Shown piece by piece: positions 52,491-61,728 of a DNA stretch of 64,000 nucleotides (within the stretch, counting starts at the first letter, position 1; each line of letters opens with the position of its first letter). Made by a program: the position numbers and the translations under genes. The stretch spans positions 47,774-111,773 of the forward strand of contig BBDJ01000015.1 of the NCBI GenBank assembly GCA_001312325.1. Direction: 5' to 3'. This stretch comes from Lysinibacillus pakistanensis. Its GTDB lineage: Bacteria > Bacillota > Bacilli > Bacillales_A > Planococcaceae. Below the pieces are notes generated by a model. The model was not told the DNA's origin. It did no database searches and saw nothing but the letters and a program-made list of their open reading frames with translations.

Positions 52491-52535
52491 ACAGAGTTGA
52501 TTCTACACATTTTGTAGAGTAACTCTGTTTTTATG
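52491..52535 (+). terminator. Long hairpin terminator
   Basis: ACAGAGTTGATTCTACA (52491-52507) pairs with TGTAGAGTAACTCTGT (52512-52527) with small mismatches, then a T run. Confidence 0.8.
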
Positions 52536-52620
52536 TTTTAACAGCAACAATCTTTTAGAAAACAGCCTTTTTCTTTTTGTTACTTTCCTTATGTATTTTG
52601 AAAGAAAAATTACATAGTTT

Positions 52621-52758
52621 TGCAATTGTGATTACACAATGTTGCAACTTGACATGGAGCCTCTGAGGGCATGAGTAATAAGCCAAGAAGCCAGCTATAT
52701 GAAGGCTGGCTTTGCCTAACGAGGCTATCATGCCCTCCACTCCATGTAAAGTTGCAAC
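52621..52758. repeat. Nested cloverleaf-like inverted-repeat structure
   Basis: Outer arms GTTGCAACTTGACATGGAG (52641-52659) and CTCCATGTAAAGTTGCAAC (52740-52758) pair over 18 bp with one mismatch. Next, GAGGGCATGA (52665-52674) pairs perfectly with TCATGCCCTC (52728-52737). Inside are two hairpins: AAGCCAGC/GCTGGCTT (52688-52695, 52705-52712) and GCCT/AGGC (52714-52725). A further hairpin ATTGTG/CACAAT (52625-52640) adjoins. No coding frame. It may be a single-strand origin, a structured RNA or a small palindromic insertion. Confidence 0.7.
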
Positions 52759-52775
52759 GCCAAATCAGATTGCAA

Positions 52776-52820
52776 TACTCTGTACTTTTATTTTGCCATA
52801 CATAGTAAAAGTACAGAGTA
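52776..52820. repeat. Perfect 15-bp inverted repeat
   Basis: TACTC-TGTACTTTTA (52776-52790) and TAAAAGTACA-GAGTA (52806-52820) with a 15-nt loop. The two arms end in TTTTA and begin with TAAAA, so it is terminator-like but has no T run. Confidence 0.7.
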
Positions 52821-53075
52821 ATTACAGATTATGTATACAGATAAAATTATAGTTAAAAAAGGTAGGAATAAGGTGTGTGGTTATATATAATTGGGTTGGA
52901 ATAACTATAAAATAGTGTATATATTAAATATGGTGCAATCCAAATTGGGACACTCAAAGGTCAACACAATCCAATTGATTTCAATACGATGTGATGATGC
53001 AACTAAATAAAATCTTTCTGTTCACGCAGATAGGTTACTCTTTATAACACTTTTGAGCAGGGAGATGAATTGCTA
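52821..53075. other. Non-coding stretch before the RloC-like gene
   Basis: AT-rich, no gene seen. Holds a diverged copy (53000-53041) of the terminator-like repeat at 48913, and two similar CAATCCAA-TTG words (about 52935 and 52970). GGGAG at 53060 is the likely ribosome-binding site of the next gene. Confidence 0.4.
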
Positions 53076-55400
53076 ATGACAATTAAACTAGATTTATCCA
53101 AACAAGAATATGAGGTTTTCAACATTGAGAATAATCCAACTTTAGAGTTGAAAAATAAAAATTTTATATTTGGAAAAAAATGGTGCGGGAAAGTCTACAC
53201 TTTCTAAAATGATATTAAATCAATCAGTTAATGAGTATGATGTACATCTTTTTGAAGGATTTAATAATATTGTTGAGGATAAAAAAATTGAATGCTATAG
53301 TGTTAGGGGAAGAAAATATAAATGCAAAAAAAATATTGGACCCTATCGAGAGAAAACTATTTGAGCTTAGAGCTGATAAGGTAATTCTTGGAAGTAAATT
53401 TAAATCCTTAGATTGGAAAGATAGTTATAAAGATGAGGGGCTTGAAAAGCACTCCTTATACATACGTAAAGAAGAGGCTTTAATTGCTTATAATAACCAA
53501 AAAAAGTGAAATTGATAGATTTTATAGGGAAAAGGCAAAAGAACTAAAAGAATACAAGAATCCTCAAATTACTAAAACGAGTTATGATAAAAATGACTTT
53601 TTAAATGATATATCAACTAGTAAAGTTTTAGATGAGATTGAAATATATGAATATGAAAATATCCTGAATGAAATATCTAAAAGTAAAATATCGGAAGATT
53701 TTCGATTTAATAGCGTAGATTTCACAGGACTAATTAATAATGTGAACGAAATATTAGAGCATAAAGTTCAAGAAGTAACTTTTATAAAAGAGTTGAAAGA
53801 TGATCCAGCTCGAAAGGGGTTTGCTCAACAAGGTTTAAAAATCCATAAAGCAGGAGAAAATTGTTCGTTTTGTGGTAATGAGATTAAAGAAGAAAGAATA
53901 AAAGAATTAGAATCATTTATATCAGTATCGGCAATTCAAGAAATTGAGAATAAGATAAACAATCAAATTGAAACAATTGATAGACTAATGAAACAAGTCA
54001 ACGAAATAGAAAAAAATAAAAAAAGGCTCATTTTTATAGCGCCTTTCACGAAGAGATAGATAAAATTAATACCGATATTAAACTTAAAAAGTATGAATAT
54101 AATAATTTATTTGATACGTTAAAAGACAGTTTAAATGAAAAGTTAAAAGGAGTTTTCAGAACTATTGAGAAAGTGGATTTGGAAATCCCGACAGGATTCT
54201 CAAGTATTGAAAAAAATGTTAATGATATAATAACTGGACACAATGATTGGGTTGAAAATATAGAAAGTAAACAAAAAAAACGCTATGAAAAAATTAAGAT
54301 TACATTATGTAGGCTTAAAGTTAAGAGAAGAAGAGGGGTATAAAAGAAATTGGCGTGGATATCAGATAGAACAGCATGAATTAACAAAATTAAAAGAACA
54401 ATTAACGAATAGTGAAAAAGATATCCTTGATACCAAAATAAAACTCCAGGGTTCAAATGAAAACCCGAAAGAAAATACAATTGCTTATTTAAAAAAATGA
54501 GATAGAAAAGGCTGATAGAGAAAAGGATGAAATATTAAAGAGTACTAAAAGTACTTATAAATTTGTAGAAATCATAAATGCTAAATTAAAGAAATCTGGT
54601 AAAACAAATTTAGAATTGACGTTAGAAAAAGATGAGAACGGTATCGAACATTATCAAATTAAAGATAAAGAAAGTGTTCGTTCTATTGATAAATTGTCTA
54701 CAGGAGAAAAAAAATATAATTGGTTTTTTTATATTTCCTTGAAAGTTTGAGTGATGTTGAAAAACAAAGTGATAAGAATAAAGTAATAGTATTTGATGAC
54801 CCGATGAATTCGAATGACGACACTATGCAGTATATGATAATAACAGAAATACAAAAATTATATACCGATAAATATCGTAATAAATTTAATTCTCAAAAAG
54901 ATATCTTTGTATGTTTAACACATAATGCTCATTTTTATTTAAACGTTCAACCACAAGGGAACTTTAAAGAGCCAAAAATTGTAGATGGAAAAAAAAGTAG
55001 AGATATCAAAGTATGATAAGAATTATTTTTACAGATTAGAGAATGGAGAAGTTAAACGTATTACTTCTCAAAGAGAAGATTTTAATACACATTATGAACT
55101 TTTATGGATTGAATTGCAGTCTCTTTATTCAAACAATTTATTAAATTCAATGCTCAATCGATGAGGAGGATAATTGAAACTTATACTAAGTTTAATAAAA
55201 TAAATCCAGTTGATTTTTACAAAGATAAAGAAGAACATAAGAAACTATTTGATGTTAATTCTCATTCAATTGACGATCATTCGATGGAAACTATAGGTAA
55301 GGATAAGGACAGTTTAATAGCAATGTTTAAAGAATTGTTTGAATCGAATAATGCAATAAGTCATTTTAATACTTATTGGAAAGAAATTGTATTCAACTAA
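53076..55400 (+). CDS. Zinc-hook AAA ATPase, RloC/PrrC-like putative anticodon nuclease
   Basis: 771 residues after correcting ten A/T-run insertions (first at 53174-53180, last at 54989-54996) and one missing T near 55158; the corrected length is an exact codon multiple. Walker A IFGKNGAGKST (about residues 31-41), long coiled coil with the hook CSFCGNEI near residue 265, ABC signature LSTGEK, Walker B KVIVFDDPMNSND, H-loop VCLTHNAHFY. The C-terminal tail has R-x3-E (MRRIIETY) and, about 33 residues on, His in NSHSIDDHS; PrrC uses an Arg-Glu-His triad with R-x3-E spacing. The AAA_13 family with a CxxC hook includes RloC, a translation-blocking anti-phage tRNase. Family placement is good; nuclease activity is inferred. 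Last gene before the right attachment site. Confidence 0.75.
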
Positions 55401-55412
55401 CATTCATCGTTT

Positions 55413-55431
55413 TGGTTCAAATTGGTTCAAA
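55413..55431 (+). repeat. Right-end paired integrase arm-site candidates
   Basis: TTGGTTCAA at 55413-55421 and 55423-55431, same spacing and orientation as the left-end pair. Confidence 0.6.
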
Positions 55432-55539
55432 TAATTTCATTTTCAATGCCCTCATATACATTTTTATCCATTCGTGCTTTTGTGTGTTGTTGATTTAGAT
55501 GGTTTTCAATGGATTAGATACCCATAAAATTTACAAGGG

Positions 55540-55558
55540 CAGTTCTCAAAACGTTAAT
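55540..55558 (+). repeat. Attachment site repeat, distal (attR)
   Basis: CAGTTCTCAAAACGTTAAT, identical to the end of rpsI at 42845. Confidence 0.88.
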
Positions 55559-55581
55559 ATCGTTGTTATATCAACGTTTCC

Positions 55582-55619
55582 AAGCTCTTCTCAGGTTTAC
55601 CTGAGAGGAGCTTTTTTTT
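55582..55619 (+). terminator. Original rpsI terminator, displaced by the element
   Basis: AAGCTCTTCTCAGG (55582-55595) pairs with CCTGAGAGGAGCTT (55600-55613) over 14 bp with one G-T pair, then T8. It directly follows the distal attachment repeat. Confidence 0.85.
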
Positions 55620-55942
55620 ATGTCGAACAAAAATAATATCCCGTTAATACACCCTTTGATTAAAACAGCTAGGTGATAAAGGATGAAATTAACCTTAGGT
55701 AATACGGGGGAAGACCTAATTCAGAAAGGGATTATTTAACTATCATGATAGCGTATTACAAAAAAATTGAAGGCAGTAAGCTAACAATTTGCACTGACCT
55801 AAAAATAGCGTTTGAATAAGGAATTATTTTATCGAAAATAATCAAATTTTTAAGCCAACCCCAAGTTGTGGTGAAAAACCATTTTGAAATAAAATAAAAA
55901 TTTATACTTGTATCTCTAGTAGCGTCACCTTTTATGATGAAT
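55620..55942. other. Stretch without a gene
   Basis: AT-rich, with stops in all frames that I can follow and no ribosome-binding site with a sizeable frame. Nothing recognized. Confidence 0.45.
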
Positions 55943-55969
55943 TTAGTTACCGAATAAAACGGTAACTAA
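55943..55969. promoter_or_regulatory. Perfect 10-bp inverted repeat, candidate operator
   Basis: TTAGTTACCG (55943-55952) and CGGTAACTAA (55960-55969), 27 bp before the DUF4870-like gene and upstream of a MerR gene. MerR proteins bind such dyads in promoters. Confidence 0.5.
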
Positions 55970-55996
55970 TAATTTATGACACTGGAGGTAGGACTA

Positions 55997-56324
55997 TTGA
56001 AAAAGGAAAGTTTATTAAACAGGGTCCTAGCAAGTTTAATGCATTTATTCTCACTTTTGTTAACCTTTATTTTACCGATATTAGTATATATGGTAACGAA
56101 GGGCAGAAATGATTATTTTGCCAATCACGCAAAAGAAGGAATGAATCTTCATTTTACTTTTTTTTCCTATTTTATTAGTATTAACTTTTGTATCTAAAAA
56201 AATAAACATGGTTTCTATTCTATCCTTTTCACTGATTATTCTGGAAACCATATTAATTGTAATTGCCACGATTTATACTTTAAAGGGAAAAAAAGTTTTC
56301 TTACCCAGTTATAAGATATTTTAA
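55997..56324 (+). CDS. DUF4870-like small membrane protein
   Basis: 108 residues after correcting one T-run break (56158-56165). TTG 55997 start with GGAGG 9 nt upstream. Membrane segments: LASLMHLFSLLLTFILPILV, TFFPILLVLTFVSKKI, and SFSLIILETILIVIATIYT. The motif NHAKEGMNLHFTF fits the DUF4870 family, whose role is unknown. Likely co-transcribed with the MerR gene. Confidence 0.7.
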
Positions 56325-56381
56325 GGTATAAAAGATATCTTATATTAATAAACGAAAAAGCTTTTCAATGAGGTGATAATA

Positions 56382-57134
56382 TTGGATAAAGATATATTTA
56401 CTATAGGGGAATTTGTACAAAAGTCTGGTGTTAGCATCCGAACTCTTCGATATTATGACAGCATAGACTTATTGAAACCAAGTGATTATACAGATGGAGG
56501 ACATAGATTATACTCACAAGAAGATTTAAGACTTTTACAAAAAAATTAAAGCTCTACAGTTTTTAGGCCTTCCTTTAAAAGATATTAAAACTATACTTGA
56601 AAAACAAACAGTTGAAGGTGAAATATTAATAAAATCTTTAACTTATCAAAAAAAAGTTATTTGAAGCAAAAAAAGTTGAGATTGCCAACATTATATCTGA
56701 TTTAAATCATCTTATTAAAATAACAGAAGCTGAGGAAATTATTAATGTTGATGTGTTTTGCTCAATGCTTCAAAAATTAATATTTGAAGAAGATACTGAA
56801 AAGTGGTTGAGGGAGAACGATTTTAATGATCATTTATTTAATATTAGTAAGCAGGAAGAAATTAATTTAGACAAAAAAATGGAGTAGGGTTTTGACTAAA
56901 ATCAAACAATTATCTTTTACGAAAGCTATACCTTCTTCAAAAGAGGCGCAAGAAACAATAGAAATACTCCTAAAACTAATAGATGAAACTGCAAAAGGAA
57001 ACTTAGATTCAATTAAAGAGAAGCTTCCCTTTACAGAACCAATTTCATTTCCAAACCCTTTCACCGAAAAGGAGCTAAAATTTTTACAAGAAGCTATAAA
57101 TTGTCATCAAAATAATAACTCACCTGAATATTGA
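56382..57134 (+). CDS. MerR-family transcriptional regulator
   Basis: 249 residues after correcting three A-run breaks (56539-56545, 56648-56655, 56873-56879). TTG 56382 start after GAGGTG. N-terminal winged helix: IGEFVQKSGVSIRTLRYYDS, GGHRLYSQEDLRLLQKIKAL. A dimerization coiled coil follows (FEAKKVEIANIISDLNHLIK). The C-terminal effector part is about 130 residues (SSKEAQETIEILLKLIDETA, PFTEPISFPNPFTEKELKFL), with no recognized ligand domain; TipA-like regulators have a similar size. Confidence 0.8.
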
Positions 57135-57515
57135 ACATTGCTATTAAAAATTACCTTTCAATATAAGTGTTTTTGAATAAAATCCTATTGTAGTTATTCT
57201 ATTAAAGTCCGCTTTTCTAGAGTAAGGATAAAAGCCCTATTTCTCAATTTTAATGCGAGGAATTGGGTTTTTTTATATTTACTCTATTTTGACAGATTTT
57301 AATTCAAATTAGATGGCTTTTTTTAAGGTAGTAAGAAGTATTTATTAAAATTATTTTCGGATAAGTTTATATTTTTTTAAGGAATTATTTAGAGGGAGTT
57401 TAACATTGAATATTACTATGAATGTCAATGGAACATCAAACCTCAATAAACTTAGAAAAAAATCATCTAACTAAAAAGGGCTTGAGGTAACTAAACTATG
57501 GGGGTAAATGGAGAT
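57135..57515. other. Intergenic region with terminator and possible short peptide frame
   Basis: A terminator lies at 57235-57275. A frame at 57406-57474 (TTG after GAGGGAG; MNITMNVNGTSNLNKLRKKS then SN) has a fair ribosome-binding site but no recognized product. Confidence 0.35.
57235..57275 (+). terminator. Terminator after the MerR gene region
   Basis: CCCTATTTCTC (57235-57245) pairs imperfectly with GAGGAATTGGG (57257-57267), followed by T8. Confidence 0.65.
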
Positions 57516-58480
57516 ATGAAAAAGCTATTAATAGTATCCGTTGCAGCGACAGCACTCCTTGCTGCTTGTCAGGATAAAGAGCCTGTAAAGAAAAATGATG
57601 CAGAAAGTGCAGAAGTAAAAACAGAGAGTACCGCAATCGAAAATAATACACAGTTAACAAAAGGACAAGAAATGGCTAACATGCTTAGTAGTACAAACTG
57701 GCAAGGGACAAGGGTATACGATAAAGATAATAATGACTTAACAGCTGAGAATGCAAACTTTATTGGTCTTGCTAAATATAATGTTGAAACAGGTCACTAT
57801 GAATTCTTTGATGCGACTACTGGAGAAAGCCGTGATGATAAAGGAACATTCTTTATTACAAATGATGGTCAAAGCAGAATTTTAATTTCTGAATCGAAAA
57901 ATTACCAAGCCGTTGTGGAAATAACAGAGTTAAACAACAATATTTTTACTTATAAACGAATGGGTAAAGATAAGGAAGGCAACGATGTAGAAGTTTTTGT
58001 TGAGCATGTTCCTTATAATGATAAGGATCTTGCTTTCACGGATGCTGATAAAACTTTAGATGCTACTACAGGTGATATTGTAAAAAAACGTGGACGGTGA
58101 AAAGATCTTAGCAGAGACATTGTGGCATGGGACTGTAGTGTTAGATGAAGCTGGGAATGATGTAACTGAATATAATACGAACTTCATCAGTATCGCAAAA
58201 TATGATGCAGACACAAATAAATATGAATTTTTTTAACCCTGAAACAGGAGAAAGTCGTGGAGACTATGGTTACTTTGATATTATCCATAGCAATAAAATT
58301 AGAGCCCACGTTTCAACTGGCAACAATAAATATGGTGTAGCACTTGAAATAACAGAGCTAAATGATAAGAAGTTTACGTATAAAAGAATAGGTAAAGACA
58401 AAGATGGAAATGAAGGAACTGTATTTGTTGAGCATGAACCATATGAAGGTGAATATAATCCTGAATTCACATTCAAATAA
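57516..58480 (+). CDS. Lipoprotein with two DUF4822-like repeats, copy 1
   Basis: 320 residues after correcting two breaks (58082-58088 and 58228-58234). Signal peptide [18 protein letters not shown] with Cys-18 as lipidation site; ATG 57498 is an alternative start. Two homologous halves of about 130 residues: the first has [20 protein letters not shown] and [20 protein letters not shown], the second [20 protein letters not shown] and [23 protein letters not shown]4822 is my best family recollection. Surface role unknown. A close paralogue follows 229 bp downstream. Confidence 0.75.
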
Positions 58481-58500
58481 AATTTCTAATTCCTTGGTGA

Positions 58501-58538
58501 AAAACAGCGTTAGTCTTTTATGGGCTAATGCTGTTTTT
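58501..58538 (+). terminator. Terminator after lipoprotein copy 1
   Basis: AAAACAGCGTTAGTC and GGGCTAATGCTGTTTT, G-T pairs included, then T run. Confidence 0.75.
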
Positions 58539-58709
58539 TGTGAAGAAATATAATTATAATCCTGTATCACACATAACAATCGTTGGTATTTCCAGTTGGA
58601 TAAGTTGCTAAGTAATGTGTATTTTACATGGAAATGGCTGATACTGCGTGTAAGCTGTTATTTCGTAGAGGACTATGAAGTAACTGAATAATAAAATGGA
58701 GGTCAATAT

Positions 58710-59661
58710 ATGAAAAAGCTATTAATCATATCACTTGCAATAATGGCATTGCTTGCCGCATGTCAGAGTAAACAAGATGTAAAAAAGAAAGAGGAAGTAA
58801 AAACTGAGCAATCTGGAGATCACAGGCAGATTGAAATGACGAAAGGTCAAGCGAATGTAAATATTCTAAGTAGTACCAACTGGCAGGGCACAAAAGTTTA
58901 CGATAAGAATAAGAAGGATTTAACCGCAGAAAATTCTAATTTTATTGGTCTGGCAAAGTATGATGCTAATTCAGCCCGTTACGAATTTTTCGATCCACAA
59001 ACAGGAAAAAGTCGCGATGATAAAGGTGTTTTCTTTATCACGAATGATGGAAAACAAAGAGTATTGATTTCTGAATCAAAAAAATTATCAAGCAATCGTG
59101 GAAATTACGGAGCTAACCCAAAATTTATTTACGTATAAAAGAATGGGGAAAGATGCAAATGGTAACGATGTAGAGGTATTCGTTGAGCATGTTCCTTATA
59201 AAGATAGAAAGCTAACATTTAGTGAACCGGATAAGTCATTAGAAACTTCCACAGGTACCATTGTAAAGGACATCGATGGTGACAAAATATTAGCTGAGAC
59301 ATTATGGCAGGGATCAGTAGTTTTAGATGATAAGGGTAATGATGTAACAAAATATAATACAAATTTTATCAGTATTGCTAAATATAATGCTGATACGAAT
59401 AGATATGAATTTTTCAATCCTGAAACAGGTGAAAGCCGTGGAGATTACGGTTACTTTAATGTTCTTCATGGAAATAAGCTAAGAGCACATGTTTCAATAG
59501 GCGAAAATAAATATGGTGCTATCCTTGAGATTACTGAGCTTAATAACAAGAAATTCACTTATTTAAGAACTGGTAAAGACAAAGAAGGCAAGGATATAAC
59601 AGTATTTGTAGAGCATGAACCTTATTCAGGTAAGTTTAAACCTGAATTTACACAAAAATAG
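58710..59661 (+). CDS. Lipoprotein with two DUF4822-like repeats, copy 2
   Basis: 316 residues after correcting one A-run break (59078-59084). Lipobox in IISLAIMALLAACQSK. Both repeats match copy 1 closely ([80 protein letters not shown]). GGAGGTC before ATG 58710. A tandem duplication followed by divergence is the simplest origin. Confidence 0.78.
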
Positions 59662-59669
59662 ACATTAAC

Positions 59670-59710
59670 GGCATTAGTTCTAAAATTATAAGGGACTAAT
59701 GCCATTTTTA
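59670..59710 (+). terminator. Terminator after lipoprotein copy 2
   Basis: GGCATTAGT pairs with ACTAATGCC (59670-59703), then ATTTTTAAA. The arm words TTAG/CTAATGC resemble those after copy 1. Confidence 0.7.
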
Positions 59711-59830
59711 AATATTAACTTCTATTACAAATCAATCTCTCAATATTAATACTTGCGAGTTTTTTTTCACTTTCTGGCATAGTTCTCTCACTATCATCGT
59801 ACACTAAATGTAAAAGGGTGGTGGATATGG

Positions 59831-60548
59831 GTGAAGCGCTGGCTTGCACTAGGAGTAATTATGCTAATAAGTATAGTGGTCGTGGCATATGAAACGAATG
59901 CTTCGAACCGTAACTTCTTCCTACCAGACCCACTTGGCGGCCAAAAGGTTGTCATTGATGCGGGTCATGGAGGTCAAGATGGAGGAGCTTCAAAGGGCGA
60001 AGTGATTGAAAAGGATATTACACTTGCAATTGCTCAGCATGTCGCGAAAGAGTTAAAGAAAAAAGGCGCAACCGTTGTAATGACGCGGACACAGGATGGA
60101 GATGTTATCGATGAGCATGCGCCGTCAGAGAAGTTCGGTACAATGCGAGAACGAAAAAAAGCAGGATATCTTTTTAAGAAAGGATATTGTTGAAAAAGAA
60201 AAACCAGATATATTTATTACAATTCATGCAAATGCTATTCCAGAGACAAAATGGCGTGGAGCACAGGTTTTTTATCATAAAGAAGGACATGCTGAAAGTG
60301 AATTATTAGCGAAGAACATTCAAGAATCTATTCGTACTAATTTAAAAAACACGGACCGAGAAGCACTGTCTATCAAACAAATATATTTACTGAAAAAAAG
60401 TTGAAGTACCTGCTGCACTTGTGGAAACAGGATTTATCAGCAATGATGAGGAACGTGCACTTTTAACGGATAAAAAATACCAAGAAAAAAAATGGGAGAT
60501 GCCATTGTTGAAGGTATTGAAGCCTTTTTATTAGCTAAAATTGAATAG
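59831..60548 (+). CDS. cwlD: N-acetylmuramoyl-L-alanine amidase CwlD
   Basis: About 237 residues after correcting A-run breaks at 60154-60160 and 60393-60399 and a run of eight A at 60485-60492 (two extra or one missing). GTG 59831 start; N-terminal membrane anchor LALGVIMLISIVVVAY. Amidase_3 motifs: VVIDAGHGGQDGGAS with zinc His, EKDITLAIAQHVAKELKKKG, DIFITIHANAIPETKWRGAQ with second His, and catalytic Glu in ALVETGFISN. In B. subtilis CwlD makes muramic-delta-lactam in spore cortex. Same position before salA as in Bacillus. Confidence 0.92.
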
Positions 60549-60620
60549 AGCAACATCTACAACGTAAATCAAATCATTATGATATACTAACATTGAGATA
60601 AAATAAGGGGAGTGTTCGTC

Positions 60621-61675
60621 GTGATTACTGAACAACAAGTACGAGAAATACTGGGACAACTACAAGATCCATTTTTACATAAATCACTTGCAGAAACAGA
60701 TGGAATTACAAACGTATCAATAAAAGAAGAAAAAAATCATGTCAGTGTAAAAATTGCGATTGCTAAAACAAATACACCTGAACAATTACAATTACAGATG
60801 AAAATTGTTGAAGTTTTGAAGGAAGCGGGTGCAAATACGGTAGGCATTCGCTTTGAGGAGCTATCAGCAGAAAAATTACAAAGCTTCCGCGGAACAGCTA
60901 CTGAGTCTGAGGCTCAGGATATTTTATCTCCTCTTAGCACAGTACAAGTTATTTCCATTGCATCAGGTAAAGGGGGTGTAGGGAAATCTACAGTTTCAGT
61001 TAATCTTGCTGTGGCATTAGCACGTCTTGGTAAAAAGGTAGGCTTGATTGATGCTGACATTTACGGATTTAGTGTACCGGATATGATGGGTGTTACCGAT
61101 ATGCCAAAAGTGGTAGATAATCGAATTTTCCCAGTTGATCGCTTCGGGGTAAAAATGATTTCAATGGGCTTCTTTGTTGAAAACAATGCACCAATTGTGT
61201 GGCGTGGACCAATGCTAGGTAAAGTATTAGATCAGTTCTTCCGTGATGTAGAATGGGGCGAATTAGACTATCTGCTACTCGATTTACCACCAGGTACTGG
61301 GGACGTAGCTCTAGATATTCATCAAATGCTGCTTCATCGAAAGAAATTGTTGTTACAACACCACATCCTACAGCAGCATTCGTTGCAGCTCGTGCAGGTG
61401 CAATGGCTCTACAAACAGAACATGAAATTTTAGGTGTTATTGAAAATATGGCATGGTACGAGTCAAAATCAGGTGATCGTGAATTTGTATTTGGGCAAGG
61501 CGGTGGACCGAAGTTAGCTGAAGAACTACGTACAGAATTACTTGGTCAAATTCCACTTGGTCAACCTGACTGGTCAGAAGAAGATTTTGCACCTTCTGTT
61601 TATGCTGAAAAACACCCAACAGGTCAAATTTATTTAGATATCGCGACGAAAATGATTAATAAATTAAATAAATAA
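60621..61675 (+). CDS. salA: Mrp/NBP35-type P-loop ATPase SalA
   Basis: 351 residues after restoring one C near 61332 (QMLPSSKEIVVTTPHPTAAF). N-terminal MIP18-like domain (EQQVREILGQLQDPFLHKSL). Deviant Walker A SGKGGVGKST, then DADIYGFSVPDMMG and LLLDLPPGTGD. GTG 60621 after GGGGAG. SalA in B. subtilis indirectly activates exoprotease genes by repressing scoC; Mrp proteins are also linked to Fe-S carriage. Confidence 0.92.
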
Positions 61676-61681
61676 TTAAAA

Positions 61682-61717
61682 ACGGATTTCCTAAATTAAT
61701 GAGGAAATCGTTTTTTT
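61682..61717. terminator. Terminator between convergent salA and gerD
   Basis: ACGGATTTCCT and AGGAAATCGT (61682-61692, 61702-61711), then T7 on the plus strand; an A-rich 5' flank makes it usable both ways. Confidence 0.75.
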
Positions 61718-61728
61718 AAATAAAGAAG

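Larger units (their letters stand above)
42845..55558. mobile_element. Integrative and mobilizable element in the 3' end of rpsI
   Basis: 12.7 kb bounded by identical 19-bp repeats CAGTTCTCAAAACGTTAAT (42845-42863, 55540-55558). Leftward operon: hypothetical protein, DUF961, FtsK-like coupling protein, NicK-like relaxase, excisionase, tyrosine integrase. Rightward side: XRE regulator, then cargo that includes an ECF sigma/anti-sigma pair and an RloC-like AAA protein; a lipoprotein gene runs leftward. The module order matches the right half of ICEBs1/Tn916-type conjugation operons but lacks all mating-channel genes, so self-transfer is unlikely and mobilization by a helper element is inferred. 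Ribosomal-protein 3' ends are known targets of related elements. Confidence 0.88.

Noticed and set aside
52641..52758. Cloverleaf as a tRNA gene.
   Set aside because: Stem lengths (18 and 10 bp) and loops do not fit tRNA; no T-loop or anticodon arm.
52621..55400. Retron (structured RNA plus effector).
   Set aside because: No reverse transcriptase gene is present in the region.
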